Shown: positions 33,118-42,184 of the stretch, piece after piece | Layout: each line of letters opens with the position of its first letter | Position numbering within the stretch: the stretch's first letter is position 1 | NCBI GenBank assembly: GCA_015066405.1 | Contig: SVOM01000001.1 | Span: 1 to 64,000, forward strand | DNA length: 64,000 bases | From: Oscillospiraceae bacterium | GTDB lineage: Bacteria > Bacillota > Clostridia > Oscillospirales > Acutalibacteraceae | Direction of reading: 5' to 3' | Made by a program: the position numbers and the translations under genes | The notes under the pieces: model-generated | Databases searched by the model: none | Seen by the model: only the letters and a program-made list of their open reading frames with translations | What the model was told of the DNA's origin: nothing

Positions 33118-34302
33118 TTAATGGTGGAACAAGCGCATACCTGTAAATGACATGGCCATTTTGTATTTATTACAGGTTTCAATTACTGCATCATCGCGGA
33201 TTGAGCCACCCGGTTCAGCAATATATTTAACACCGCTTTTCTTTGCACGCTCAATATTATCGCTAAAGGGGAAGAAGGCATCGGAGCCGAGCGCCACGCC
33301 ATCAATAGTGTCAAGATAAGCGCGAATTTCGGCATCGGTTAACGGCTCGGGCTGACAAGTAAAGTATTTTTGCCAGTTGCCCTCGGCGCAAACGTCCTCT
33401 TCATTGCGGTTGATATAACCGTCAATTACGTTATCTCTATCAGGTCTGCCTAAAGTGTCCTTAAAGGGAAGCGCTAACACTTTATCGTGCTGTCTAAGGA
33501 ACCAGGTGTCTGCCTTAGTACCTGCAAGGCGTGTGCAGTGTATACGAGATTGTTGACCGGCACCCACACCGATTGCCTGTCCGTCTACGGCATAGCACAC
33601 CGAATTTGACTGTGTGTATTTAAGGGTAATAAGAGCAATAATTAAATCTCTTACCGCACTTTCGGGCATATCTTTATTTTCGGTTACGATATTAGAAAGC
33701 AATTCTTTATTAATTTCAAAGTTGTTGCGACCCTGCTCAAAGGTAATACCGAATACCTGCTTGGTTTCTTGAACCTCGGGCACATAGTTGGGGTCGATTT
33801 TAACGATATTGTAGTTGCCCTTGCGCTTTGTTTTGAGTATTTCGAGTGCCTCGGGTGTGTAACCAGGCGCTATAACGCCGTCAGACACCTCTCTTTTGAT
33901 TAAAAGGGCGGTGGTTGTGTCGCAAACATCCGAAAGGGCTACCCAGTCGCCAAAAGAACACATACGGTCGGTACCGCGGGCTCTCGCATACGCCAAGGCT
34001 AAGGGAGAATCATCAAGTCCCTCAATATCATCAACAAAGCATGCCTTTTTTAATTTTTCGCTCATAGGAATACCAACTGCCGCTGATGTGGGGCTTACGT
34101 GCTTAAAGGATGTAACTGCGGGAAGTCCTAATGCCTCCTTTAGTTCTTTTACCAACTGCCAAGAGTTGAATGCATCAAGGAAATTTATGTAGCCTGGTCT
34201 TCCTGAGAGAATTTCTATCGGTAATTCGGAGCCGTCTTTCATATATATTTTTGAGGGCTTTTGGTTGGGGTTGCAACCGTATTTAAGTTCAAATTCTTTC
34301 AT
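33118..34302 (-). CDS. purH: AICAR transformylase, lacking the IMP cyclohydrolase domain
   Basis: 394 residues, equal to the C-terminal transformylase half of ordinary PurH. The catalytic Lys-His pair is in TSFKHVSPTSAAVG, and QQSRIHCTRLAGTKAD and SDAFFPFSDNIERA are conserved. It transfers a formyl group from 10-formyl-THF to AICAR. The usual N-terminal MGS-type cyclohydrolase domain is missing; the start MKEFELKYGCNPNQKP is the normal beginning of this stand-alone form. The neighbouring PurO-like gene supplies the missing step. Confidence 0.93.
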   Translation of the reverse strand: MKEFELKYGCNPNQKPSKIYMKDGSELPIEILSGRPGYINFLDAFNSWQLVKELKEALGLPAVTSFKHVSPTSAAVGIPMSEKLKKACFVDDIEGLDDSPLALAYARARGTDRMCSFGDWVALSDVCDTTTALLIKREVSDGVIAPGYTPEALEILKTKRKGNYNIVKIDPNYVPEVQETKQVFGITFEQGRNNFEINKELLSNIVTENKDMPESAVRDLIIALITLKYTQSNSVCYAVDGQAIGVGAGQQSRIHCTRLAGTKADTWFLRQHDKVLALPFKDTLGRPDRDNVIDGYINRNEEDVCAEGNWQKYFTCQPEPLTDAEIRAYLDTIDGVALGSDAFFPFSDNIERAKKSGVKYIAEPGGSIRDDAVIETCNKYKMAMSFTGMRLFHH

Positions 34303-34314
34303 TTCAGTTACTCC

Positions 34315-35037
34315 TTATTTATTCTTGTTTATGATAATTTCAGTCGGCTCGTCTCCATCAAGCGGAATAGCGCGCACGAACAGTGATACCTTATTGTCTT
34401 CATTTAAGTTGTTCCATACAAGGTCGGCTAACTCTTCGGCAGTGTTAGGCATTGTAACCTCTTCGGGCTCTCCATAGAAAGAGGGGATGGGGTTTCCATC
34501 GCACTTGTAGGTGTGAATAAAGTGGCCGATACCGTTTTCGGGTACATAGTTATAGAAATAACGGTTACACGCTTCGGGTCTGCCGTTAGAACTCTTTAAA
34601 ATTGAGAGTTTATAGCTAAAATCAGTATTTTCAAAGTCATAGTAGAGCGCACCTGAAATTCTTGGGGTAAAGTTCGGTGCATCATCTTCAAACTCACGTG
34701 TATAGAGTGCATCTTCAAAGGTTTTACCGTTATTGATAAAATCAAAAATAGTATTTGTCTGGTCGCCGTTTGTGATAATATCAATGTTTCCGCCCTTTGT
34801 TGTAAGATAGGGGTTATATATGATAAGATGCGGGTCGGAAAGCTTGCTTTCATCAAACGCCTTGGTACGCATACCGTTTTCAAATCGCTCGAATATACGG
34901 TTGCGGCTGTTTTCACTTCTACCCATAATAAAATAGGCAATTAAAGCACACTTGCCGTCAGCCGATTTACCGATAACTATACCACGGCCGGGATATGTAT
35001 TTTCACTAAGCAATGTTTTCAAATCAAATAAAGACAT
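34315..35037 (-). CDS. purO: Archaeal-type IMP cyclohydrolase (PurO-like)
   Basis: 240 residues. NTYPGRGIVIGKSADGKCALIAYFIMGRSENSRNR-type start and SGALYYDFEN match the PurO/IMP cyclohydrolase family first known from archaea and unrelated to the PurH domain. It closes the ring of FAICAR to IMP. It is directly upstream of the transformylase gene (12 bases), so the two PurH activities are encoded side by side as separate proteins. The family call rests on pattern memory and on the missing domain in PurH, and these agree. Confidence 0.85.
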   Translation of the reverse strand: MSLFDLKTLLSENTYPGRGIVIGKSADGKCALIAYFIMGRSENSRNRIFERFENGMRTKAFDESKLSDPHLIIYNPYLTTKGGNIDIITNGDQTNTIFDFINNGKTFEDALYTREFEDDAPNFTPRISGALYYDFENTDFSYKLSILKSSNGRPEACNRYFYNYVPENGIGHFIHTYKCDGNPIPSFYGEPEEVTMPNTAEELADLVWNNLNEDNKVSLFVRAIPLDGDEPTEIIINKNK

Positions 35038-35052
35038 ATTTAAAACCTTCCT

Positions 35053-35658
35053 TTATTTTATAAGTTCGGCACACACTTTTTCTACCGCGCGCGGCAGTAT
35101 TTTCCACTCAGCCGTTTCCATAACGCGCTTTTGCAGTGTTTCGGGTGTGTCGGTGTCTAAAATATCAACGGCCTTTTGCATTATAATTTCGCCGCCATCG
35201 GGTATTTCATTTACAAAATGCACAGTAGCACCCGTAACCTTTACACCATACTTTAAAGCCGCCTCGTGAACGTGCAGTCCATAAAAACCTTTGCCGCAAA
35301 AAGAGGGGATGAGCGACGGGTGTACATTTATAATGCGTTTGGGATAACGTTTTGTGAAATTCTCACTGAGTATTGACATAAAGCCCGCAAGGACAATTAT
35401 ATCAACGTTGTATTCATCAAGTTTATCTATAATTGCGGTTTCAAAAGCATTTTGGTCCATACCGCAGTCTTTTTTTGTTATAATAGCAGTATCAATGCCT
35501 GCATTTTCGGCTCTTGTGAGTGCATAAGCATCGGCATTGTTGGAAATAACAAGCTTTATTTCGCCGCTTTTTATAATGCCGCTCTTGGTAGCATCAATAA
35601 GCGCTTGTAAATTAGTGCCGCCGCCTGATACGAGCACGGCAATGTTGGCCTTTATCAT
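35053..35658 (-). CDS. purN: Phosphoribosylglycinamide formyltransferase
   Basis: 201 residues. AVLVSGGGTNLQALID at the start, the catalytic NVHPSLIPSF with the GxGxxGxxVH-like stretch KGFYGLHVHEAAL, and GATVHFVNEIPDGGEII. It uses 10-formyl-THF to formylate GAR. It overlaps the purM stop by four bases and is in the standard purM-purN order. Confidence 0.96.
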   Translation of the reverse strand: MIKANIAVLVSGGGTNLQALIDATKSGIIKSGEIKLVISNNADAYALTRAENAGIDTAIITKKDCGMDQNAFETAIIDKLDEYNVDIIVLAGFMSILSENFTKRYPKRIINVHPSLIPSFCGKGFYGLHVHEAALKYGVKVTGATVHFVNEIPDGGEIIMQKAVDILDTDTPETLQKRVMETAEWKILPRAVEKVCAELIK

Positions 35659-36695
35659 AAGATTATTTTATCCTCCGACTCTATAATCTCGCCAATTACA
35701 TAAGCATCCTCGCCGTTTGCTTTTAATATTTCGAGAGCTTGTTCGGTGTCTTCCTTTGCAACCACAATGCTCATACCAACGCCCATATTAAAGGTGTTGA
35801 ACATATCTCTCTCGGGGATGTTGCCAACCTTTTGGATAAGTGAGAATATCGGCAAAATTTTAACTGCCGATTTATCAATTTTAGCACCAAGTCCGTCAGG
35901 AATGCTTCTCGGAATATTTTCATAGAAGCCGCCACCTGTTATGTGGGAAATACCCTTTACTTTAACCTTTTCTAAAAGTGCTAAAACTGATTTTACATAA
36001 AGCTTGGTGGGTGTGAGCAAGGTTTCTCCTATACTTTTGCCGCCGAGTTCTTCGACAGGCGCCGTAATATCAGCGTTTTCAATATCAAACACCTTACGTA
36101 CAAGTGAAAAACCGTTTGAGTGCACACCGCTGGATGCGAGCGCAATTACTGTATCGCCCGCACACATGGTTTTATTATCAATTATTTTAGATTTATCAAC
36201 GATACCTGTGCAGTAGCCCGCTAAGTCATAGTCGTCCTCGGGCATAAGACCCGGGTGCTCGGCAGTTTCTCCGCCTATGAGCGCACAGCCCGACTGTACA
36301 CAGCCCTCGGCCACACCTGCTACGATATCGGCAATTTTTTCGGGTTTATTTTTGCCGCAAGCAATATAATCCAAGAAGAAAAGCGGTTTAGCACCACAAC
36401 AAATAATGTCGTTAGCGCACATTGCAACACAGTCGATACCGATAGTATCGTGTTTATCGAGCAACATTGCGAGCTTGATTTTGGTGCCTACACCATCGGT
36501 ACCTGCAACGAGCACAGGCTCGGTAATACCTGCGAGATTAAGTCCAAAACAACCGCCAAAGCCACCAACGTCATCAAGGCAACCCTCGTTTTTTGTGCGG
36601 TTTATATGTTTTTTCATAAGCTCAACTGCTTTGTAACCTGCAGTAATATCAACGCCCGCTGCTGCGTAAGAGTCTGATTTAGATTGCATACTCAT
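35655..36695 (-). CDS. purM: Phosphoribosylformylglycinamidine cyclo-ligase
   Basis: 346 residues of the AIRS family: YAAAGVDITAGYKAVELMK, VAGTDGVGTKIKLA, CVAMCANDIICCGAKPLFFLDY, GGETAEHPG, and ISHITGGGFYENIPR. It closes FGAM to AIR with ATP. Complete. It lies four bases downstream of purF. Confidence 0.97.
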   Translation of the reverse strand: MSMQSKSDSYAAAGVDITAGYKAVELMKKHINRTKNEGCLDDVGGFGGCFGLNLAGITEPVLVAGTDGVGTKIKLAMLLDKHDTIGIDCVAMCANDIICCGAKPLFFLDYIACGKNKPEKIADIVAGVAEGCVQSGCALIGGETAEHPGLMPEDDYDLAGYCTGIVDKSKIIDNKTMCAGDTVIALASSGVHSNGFSLVRKVFDIENADITAPVEELGGKSIGETLLTPTKLYVKSVLALLEKVKVKGISHITGGGFYENIPRSIPDGLGAKIDKSAVKILPIFSLIQKVGNIPERDMFNTFNMGVGMSIVVAKEDTEQALEILKANGEDAYVIGEIIESEDKIIL

Positions 36696-36699
36696 TATT

Positions 36700-38121
36700 C
36701 TATTCCTTTCCGTTCCAACAGTAAGTACAAAGATTTTCTTTATCTATACCAATTGCTCTAATGATACCTTCGAGCGACTGGAATTCGAGCGAAGCAAAGT
36801 TAAGCTTTTTGCATATCGCCGTGCGTAGTGCCTTTCCGCGCTCGGTTGTGGAGTCTATATATTCATCGATATATTCAAGCCCCTTTTCGCCCTCAAGTTC
36901 AACTATTGTGCGGCGGGCAATTAACTCCATATCATTTGTGGCGCGCGAGAAGCAGAGATATTTACAACCGAACATAATTGGTGGACAAGCAGAACGCATA
37001 TGAACTTCTTTTGCACCGTTTTCATAGAGGAAATCAACCGTTTCCTTTAACTGTGTGCCACGCACGATAGAATCATCTACAAAGAGTAATTTTTTATCCT
37101 TAATTAAATCATGTACAGGTATTTGTTTCATTTTTGCTACACGCTCACGCTCGGCTTGATGCGTGGGTGTAAAACTACGCGCCCAGGTAGGAGTGTATTT
37201 AATAAATGCACGTGCAAAAGGTTTGCCCGAACCACCTGAATATCCTATCGCATGGGGCGTGCCTGAATCGGGAACACCGCCCACGTAATCTATATCCTGC
37301 GCAACACCGTTTTTGCGGTCTTGCTCTGCTATTATCTGTCCGTTGCGGTAACGCATAAGTTCTACATTAACACCTTCGTAAGAAGACGTGGGGTAGCCAT
37401 AATAACTCCATAAAAACGAGCAAATTTTCATTTTTTTGCCCGCATTAGAGAGCACGGTTAAAGTATCGGGTGTTAATTCAACAATTTCTGCAGGACCTAA
37501 TTCCTTAATTAAATCATAGCCAAGCTTAAAGCAGGCAAAGGATTCAAAGGAAACACAGTGGCCGTCTTCGTTTTTGCCGATATGTACGGGTATACGCCCG
37601 AGCTTATCACGTGCGGCAATAAGCGAGCCATCGTCCTTTAAAATAAGGATGGATGCGGTACCTTCGATTTCTTCTTGTGCAAATTTTATACCCTCGCAAA
37701 AAGAGGTTTTTTGGTTAATTAACGCCGCCACAAGCTCGGTTGAATTAATTCTACCCGCCGTCATTGCATTGAAATGACCGTTAAGACAGAGATATTTTTT
37801 TATAAGTTCTTCAGAATTGTTTACGATGCCAATAACACATATAGCGTATGTGCCGAGATTTGAGCAGATAAGCAAAGGCTGTGGGTCATAATCACTTATG
37901 CAACCGATGGCCGATGTGCCTTGCATCTCATCAAAAACATCATCAAACTTTGTTCTGAAAGGAGAGTTTTGTATATTGTGGATTTCGCGTTGCAGGCCGA
38001 GTTCGTTATCATATACTGCCATACCTGCGCGGCGTGTTCCTAAATGCGAATGGTAGTCGGTACCGAAAAACACATCGGATACTGCGCTTTTCTTACTTAC
38101 TACGCCAAAGAATCCTCCCAT
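36700..38121 (-). CDS. purF: Amidophosphoribosyltransferase lacking the N-terminal cysteine nucleophile
   Basis: 473 residues. The C-terminal phosphoribosyltransferase domain is normal: PRPP loop LLFVDDSIVRGTQLKETV, the CPP of SACPPIMFGC and TPTHQAERERVAKMK. The N-terminal Ntn-type domain is altered: CGVFG at the start of ordinary PurF is GGFFG here (MGGFFGVVS), HRGQEGAG is replaced by TRRAGMAV, and HNGN by IGIVNN. An in-frame stop just upstream and AAGGAG before ATG 38121 fix the start, so no cysteine is missed. Glutamine use is therefore doubtful, and ammonia or another donor is possible. I recall this variant in clostridial genomes but could not check it. Confidence 0.9.
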   Translation of the reverse strand: MGGFFGVVSKKSAVSDVFFGTDYHSHLGTRRAGMAVYDNELGLQREIHNIQNSPFRTKFDDVFDEMQGTSAIGCISDYDPQPLLICSNLGTYAICVIGIVNNSEELIKKYLCLNGHFNAMTAGRINSTELVAALINQKTSFCEGIKFAQEEIEGTASILILKDDGSLIAARDKLGRIPVHIGKNEDGHCVSFESFACFKLGYDLIKELGPAEIVELTPDTLTVLSNAGKKMKICSFLWSYYGYPTSSYEGVNVELMRYRNGQIIAEQDRKNGVAQDIDYVGGVPDSGTPHAIGYSGGSGKPFARAFIKYTPTWARSFTPTHQAERERVAKMKQIPVHDLIKDKKLLFVDDSIVRGTQLKETVDFLYENGAKEVHMRSACPPIMFGCKYLCFSRATNDMELIARRTIVELEGEKGLEYIDEYIDSTTERGKALRTAICKKLNFASLEFQSLEGIIRAIGIDKENLCTYCWNGKE

Positions 38122-38141
38122 AGTTTGCTCCTTTTAAAGTT

Positions 38142-38828
38142 TTATGCAAAGAAAAGTTTTGATAAGGTCATAGGGTCAATATATTCGCCGTTTTTATAAA
38201 CGCGCATATTACCCGATGCAATTTCATCTATAAGCATTACGCTGCCGTCTTTGTCATAACCAAATTCAAATTTGATATCGTAAAGAACAAGTCCTTTTTC
38301 TTTAAGATCATCAGCAACAATTTGAGTGATTTTTTGTGTCATTTCCTTCATATCGTCATACTGCTTTGCAGTCATAACGCCGAGGTCTACAAGGCCGTCC
38401 TTGGTTACAAGCGGGTCGCCCTTTTCATCATTTTTGAAGGTCATTTCAACGTAAGCAGGTAAATCAGCACCCTCTTCAATGTAATCGCTATAGCGGCGGT
38501 AGAAGCTACCTACTGCCTTGTGGCGGCAAATAACCTCAAGACCTTTACCGAAAACTTTGGCAGGGAGAACCTCCATTGTTGTGTCCTCAAGGTTTGCACT
38601 TACATAGTGGGTTTTAATGCCCGCGGCATTTACCTTTTCGAAGAAATAGATTGACATACGAAGGTTAACGTCACCAACGCCATCAATTGTGAGACCTACT
38701 GCATTCTCACCCGGGTCAAATACACCGTCTTTACCGGTGCAATCATCTTTAAATTTGAGCAAGTAGTTGCCATTGTCGAGTGCAAAAACGTCTTTAGTTT
38801 TACCTGTGTAAACGAGTTTCTTTTCCAT
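38142..38828 (-). CDS. purC: SAICAR synthetase
   Basis: 228 residues, full length. [17 protein letters not shown] start, [28 protein letters not shown], and [16 protein letters not shown] are the family blocks. It joins aspartate to CAIR using ATP. Second gene of the operon, 32 bases after purE. purB, needed for the following lyase step, is not in the window. Confidence 0.96.
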   Translation of the reverse strand: MEKKLVYTGKTKDVFALDNGNYLLKFKDDCTGKDGVFDPGENAVGLTIDGVGDVNLRMSIYFFEKVNAAGIKTHYVSANLEDTTMEVLPAKVFGKGLEVICRHKAVGSFYRRYSDYIEEGADLPAYVEMTFKNDEKGDPLVTKDGLVDLGVMTAKQYDDMKEMTQKITQIVADDLKEKGLVLYDIKFEFGYDKDGSVMLIDEIASGNMRVYKNGEYIDPMTLSKLFFA

Positions 38829-38860
38829 TTTTATATATCTCCTTTTTAATTAAATACGTA

Positions 38861-39349
38861 TTAGAGTTTTGACATTATATCGGCATCTTTTTTGAGTACC
38901 GTTTCGGCTGCGGACACACGCATATTATCAAGCTTGTCCGCAAGAACAGTATCTTCTACAGCGATAATCTGGGCTGCAAGCAAGGCCGCATTTGCGCCGC
39001 CGTTTATTGCAACGGTTGCAACAGGGATGCCTGAGGGCATTTGCACGGTGGAAAGCAAAGCATCCATACCGTCAAGAAATGCACTGGCGCAAGGAATACC
39101 GATTACGGGCAGTGTAGTGTTAGCCGCAATAGCACCCGCTAAATGTGCCGCCATACCTGCCGCGGCAATAATGGCACCATAGCCGTTTTTACGGGCGTTA
39201 AGTGAGAATTCACGCGCCTCATTTGGTGTGCGGTGTGCGGAATAAATATTAACTGTGTAGGGGATGCCGAGTTCACTAAGAACTGCAGTGGCTTTTTTAA
39301 TGATTGGCAGGTCGCTATCGCTACCCATAACAATACCAACTTTTTTCAT
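38861..39349 (-). CDS. purE: 5-(carboxyamino)imidazole ribonucleotide mutase / AIR carboxylase
   Basis: 162 residues. [42 protein letters not shown] and GIPCA are PurE hallmarks. It produces CAIR. No purK is nearby, so direct CO2 use (class II) is possible but not established. ATG 39349 is used because AAAGGG precedes it; an upstream in-frame start would lie inside the leader. First gene of the nine-gene purine operon. Confidence 0.95.
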   Translation of the reverse strand: MKKVGIVMGSDSDLPIIKKATAVLSELGIPYTVNIYSAHRTPNEAREFSLNARKNGYGAIIAAAGMAAHLAGAIAANTTLPVIGIPCASAFLDGMDALLSTVQMPSGIPVATVAINGGANAALLAAQIIAVEDTVLADKLDNMRVSAAETVLKKDADIMSKL

Positions 39350-39377
39350 ACTAATCACCCTTTTAAAAAATATTATA

Positions 39378-39495
39378 GGACACACCTAACCTACCGTTTT
39401 TCACGGCGATTAAATGTGCCCAGACGGTCGGCCTAAAAATATGAATTTCCTGTTCCATTGTGGTGCTCCACTTAATTTCCGTCAGTTACAGAAAA
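39378..39495 (-). promoter_or_regulatory. ZTP (pfl) riboswitch candidate upstream of purE
   Basis: In the minus-strand transcript TTTTCTGT (39488-39495) pairs with ACAGGAAA (39446-39453) as P1. Between them are ACTGACGG and a GTGG-AGCA-CCAC hairpin. The 3' domain reads GGCCGACCGTCTGGGCA, the family consensus being near CCGCCTGGGCA; GACGG and CCGTC can form the expected pseudoknot. GGGCACA (39415-39421) pairs with TGTGTCC (39378-39384), followed by TATAATATTTTTT as a likely terminator. ZTP binding would couple expression to AICAR/folate status. Confidence 0.75.
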
Positions 39496-39515
39496 CAAAC
39501 AATTTCGACAAATGA

Positions 39516-39544
39516 ATTATACCATTTTTGCGCCTTTGTGTCAA
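39516..39544 (-). promoter_or_regulatory. Consensus promoter of the purine operon
   Basis: Minus strand TTGACA (39539-39544), 17 bases, TATAAT (39516-39521). Confidence 0.92.
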
Positions 39545-39572
39545 GGAAATAAGCCGTAATTTAATGCGATTT

Positions 39573-39992
39573 TTAGCGGCTTGCCTTGGTTTCGCAATAG
39601 ATACAGCGATATACTCGTTTTTCGCGGTCGGTAAGCTTGAAAATATGCTTAATTTCTTGCTCTGTTGTGGTAATGCAACGCGGATTTTTGCATTTTATAA
39701 CGTTTGTAAGTGTTTCGGGCATTTCTATGCCGCGTTTTTCAATAAGCTTACCATCTTTAATGATATTAACTGTGATTCCCGGGTCCACATAACCGATAAT
39801 TTCAAGATTAAGCGGTATATCGGCATCAATTTTTATAATATCTTTTTTGCCAAGCTTTCGGCTTGTTACATTTTTGATAATAGCAACCGAGCAGTCGGCA
39901 CTGTCAAGACCGAGCAGCTCATAAAGACGCATACCGCGTCCTGCTGAAATATGGTCTATAACATAGCCGTTTTGAATAGAATCTATATTCAT
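39573..39992 (-). CDS. pyrI: Aspartate carbamoyltransferase regulatory subunit
   Basis: 139 residues. N-terminal nucleotide-binding part ([20 protein letters not shown]) and a C-terminal zinc domain with cysteine pairs CKNPRC and CIYC that docks on PyrB. It gives allosteric control of aspartate transcarbamylase by nucleotides. It overlaps pyrB by four bases. Together with the PyrR-type leader this means the pathway may be controlled at both enzyme and transcript level. Last gene of the pyrimidine operon. Confidence 0.94.
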   Translation of the reverse strand: MNIDSIQNGYVIDHISAGRGMRLYELLGLDSADCSVAIIKNVTSRKLGKKDIIKIDADIPLNLEIIGYVDPGITVNIIKDGKLIEKRGIEMPETLTNVIKCKNPRCITTTEQEIKHIFKLTDREKRVYRCIYCETKASR

Positions 39993-40909
39993 TTTTCCGC
40001 CTCCTCTAATAATTTAAGTATAAGCGCCATACGGATGTATTTGCCGTTTAAGACCTGCTTAAAGTAGCAAGCGCGCGGGTCATCATCAATGGCTACACTT
40101 ATTTCATTTACACGGGGTAGGGGATGCATAATAGACAGGTCGCCTTTAGCGTTTTTAAGCTTGCTCGGCTCTAAAATGTAGCTGTCTTTAAGGCGTAAGT
40201 AATCTTCCTCGTTAAAGAAGCGCTCACGCTGTACCCTTGTCATATAGAGTATGTCAAGGTCGCCTATTGCATCCTCAAGGGACGGATTTTCACAGTATTC
40301 AATTCCGTTTTTATCGAGTACATCGTGTTTAACATAGCTTGGTAGCTTTAGCTCGTCCGGAGAGATAAGCACAAATTTAATACCCTTATAGCGCGATAAC
40401 GCATTTATAAGTGAATGTACCGTTCTGCCGAATTTAAGGTCTCCGCAAAGGCCTATGGTAAGATTATTAAACCTACCTTTTTCGCGGTGTATTGTAAGCA
40501 GGTCTGCCAAGGTTTGCGTTGGGTGATTGTGTCCGCCATCTCCCGCATTTATAACGGGAATAGAAGCGGCTTTAGCGGCTACGAGCGGTGCGCCCTCTTT
40601 TGGGTGGCGCATTGCTATAATATCGGCATAGCAGCTGATAGTTTTTGCGGTATCTGATACGCTTTCTCCCTTAGCAGCGGAGGATGAATTGGCTTCCGAA
40701 AAGCCGATAACATTGCCGCCGAGCTCATACATTGCCGATTCAAAACTTAAGCGAGTGCGGGTTGACGGCTCGAAAAAGAGTGTCGCCAACTTTTTACCGC
40801 GGCATTTTTCAGAGTATTTTTTGGGATTGTCGATAATATCGCAAGCAGTATTAATAAGCGCGTGGATTTCTTCAACCGAAAAATCGAGAATATCAATTAA
40901 ACTACGCAT
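39989..40909 (-). CDS. pyrB: Aspartate carbamoyltransferase catalytic subunit
   Basis: 306 residues. Carbamoyl-phosphate motif [57 protein letters not shown] and [10 protein letters not shown] are all present. It makes carbamoyl aspartate. Partner PyrI follows with overlap, and pyrE precedes by 12 bases. Confidence 0.97.
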   Translation of the reverse strand: MRSLIDILDFSVEEIHALINTACDIIDNPKKYSEKCRGKKLATLFFEPSTRTRLSFESAMYELGGNVIGFSEANSSSAAKGESVSDTAKTISCYADIIAMRHPKEGAPLVAAKAASIPVINAGDGGHNHPTQTLADLLTIHREKGRFNNLTIGLCGDLKFGRTVHSLINALSRYKGIKFVLISPDELKLPSYVKHDVLDKNGIEYCENPSLEDAIGDLDILYMTRVQRERFFNEEDYLRLKDSYILEPSKLKNAKGDLSIMHPLPRVNEISVAIDDDPRACYFKQVLNGKYIRMALILKLLEEAEK

Positions 40910-40921
40910 ATTTTTTCCTTC

Positions 40922-41578
40922 CTATGCTTTCGCACCGTTTATTTCAAGGTATTTCTTAATTCTATCAACATTTTCGCGGTTTTTCTCATCTTCTTCAAGA
41001 TACTCAATAATATCGTATACATCAACTACCGAGTATACGGGGAAGCCGAATTCCTCGCCAACCTCTGCCATAGCAGATTTTTCGGTTTGACCCTTTTCCT
41101 TGCGGTCAACCATAACAAATGTGGCGGCAACCTTTGTGCCCTCGAGTTTTGATAAAATAGCCATACTCTCGCGAATAGCGGTACCTGCGGTAATAACATC
41201 CTCAACTATTACTATTTCCTCGTTTTTGGTAGGCTTATAGCCTACAAAAACACCGCCTTCGCCGTGGTCCTTTTCTTCCTTACGGTTAAAGAAGAAGGGA
41301 ACATCAAGGCCTTCTTTTGCTAACGCTACTGCAACAGATACAGCAATCGGTATACCCTTATATGCAGGGCCGTAAAGTACAGTCTTTTTGTTGCCTACTT
41401 TTTCAAAATATGCCTTTGCATAAAACTCGCCAAGCTTGCAAATTTGCTCGCCTGTTTTTATATCGCCTGCATTTATAAAATAGGGGATTTTTCTGCCCGA
41501 TTTAGCGGTAAAATCGCCGAATTTGAGTACGCCTGCACCCTCTAAAAACTCAATAAATTCTCTTTTGTAAGCTTCCAT
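40922..41578 (-). CDS. pyrE: Orotate phosphoribosyltransferase
   Basis: 218 residues. GDFTAKSGRKIPYFINAG start, YGPAYKGIPIA, FFNRKEEKDHGEGG flexible loop, and PRPP loop IVIVEDVITAGTAI. It converts orotate and PRPP to OMP. Its upstream neighbour in the operon is separated by a 126-base palindromic repeat. GAAGGAGAAG precedes the start, and no promoter or second attenuator is seen. Confidence 0.97.
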   Translation of the reverse strand: MEAYKREFIEFLEGAGVLKFGDFTAKSGRKIPYFINAGDIKTGEQICKLGEFYAKAYFEKVGNKKTVLYGPAYKGIPIAVSVAVALAKEGLDVPFFFNRKEEKDHGEGGVFVGYKPTKNEEIVIVEDVITAGTAIRESMAILSKLEGTKVAATFVMVDRKEKGQTEKSAMAEVGEEFGFPVYSVVDVYDIIEYLEEDEKNRENVDRIKKYLEINGAKA

Positions 41579-41615
41579 TTTTCTTCTCCTTCAAATTGAA
41601 TTTGTTTGTAACATG

Positions 41616-41741
41616 GCCTTCTCCAGCGGAGAAGGGGGACCGCTTGCGGTGGATGAGGAGAACACTCGATAATCATCTTTACAATAATCTCCTCATCCGT
41701 CTTTGCCTTGCGGCAAATCCACCTTCTCCGCTGGAGAAGGC
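41616..41741. repeat. Palindromic MITE/REP-like element inside the pyr operon
   Basis: 126 bases with perfect 20-base terminal inverted repeats (41616-41635 and 41722-41741), each itself a near palindrome (CCTTCTCC-AGC-GGAGAAGG). Inside lie GGATGAGGAG and CTCCTCATCC as a second inverted pair and two small hairpins. It has no gene and more G+C than its surroundings. It separates the DUF559 gene from pyrE. Confidence 0.88.
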
Positions 41742-41755
41742 TGATAGACGGAATA

Positions 41756-42127
41756 CTAAAACTTTATATTATTCTCATTTATGCCCAAGTGCAACAATAT
41801 ATCCTGACAAACTGAATTAAAGCGTCGGTTAATATCTTCATTGGTATAGCGCAAAACAGTAATTCCTAAATTGTCGAAATCCTCATCACGATTTTTATCT
41901 TTTTGTATGTTCTCTTCGAATCCGTGCCCTTGACCGTCAATTTCAATAACAATTCTGTTTTTGGCAATAAAAAAATCAACGATATAATTGCCTATATTTT
42001 TTTGCCGATTAACTGTGATGGGTAACTTTTTTAAAAAATCATACCAAAGGCGCTTTTCTTCGCGTGTCATATTTTTTCGTAAGTTTTGCGCCAAAGAAAC
42101 ATATTTTTTATTGTATTTATAAATCAT
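41756..42127 (-). CDS. DUF559 endonuclease-like protein
   Basis: 123 residues. MTREEKRLWYDFLKKLPITVNRQKNIGNYIVDFF followed by VIEIDGQGH and LGITVLRYTNEDI is the DUF559 pattern, related to the PD-(D/E)xK / very-short-patch-repair nuclease fold. Candidate active-site residues are the aspartate of IVDFF, the E and D of VIEIDGQGH and the upstream glutamate. No biochemical role is known. The ribosome site is poor (GGAA only), and the gene sits against the palindromic repeat, so both may have entered the pyr operon together; this is inference. Confidence 0.8.
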   Translation of the reverse strand: MIYKYNKKYVSLAQNLRKNMTREEKRLWYDFLKKLPITVNRQKNIGNYIVDFFIAKNRIVIEIDGQGHGFEENIQKDKNRDEDFDNLGITVLRYTNEDINRRFNSVCQDILLHLGINENNIKF

Positions 42128-42184
42128 ACATCTAATTCCAAACCATGACTTGCATATTATCAGTAAAATTCAAACTTTCTTCGT

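Noticed and set aside
41596-41820. 74-codon plus-strand frame across the pyr repeat
   Set aside because: It is made mostly of the palindromic element and the end of the antisense DUF559 gene.
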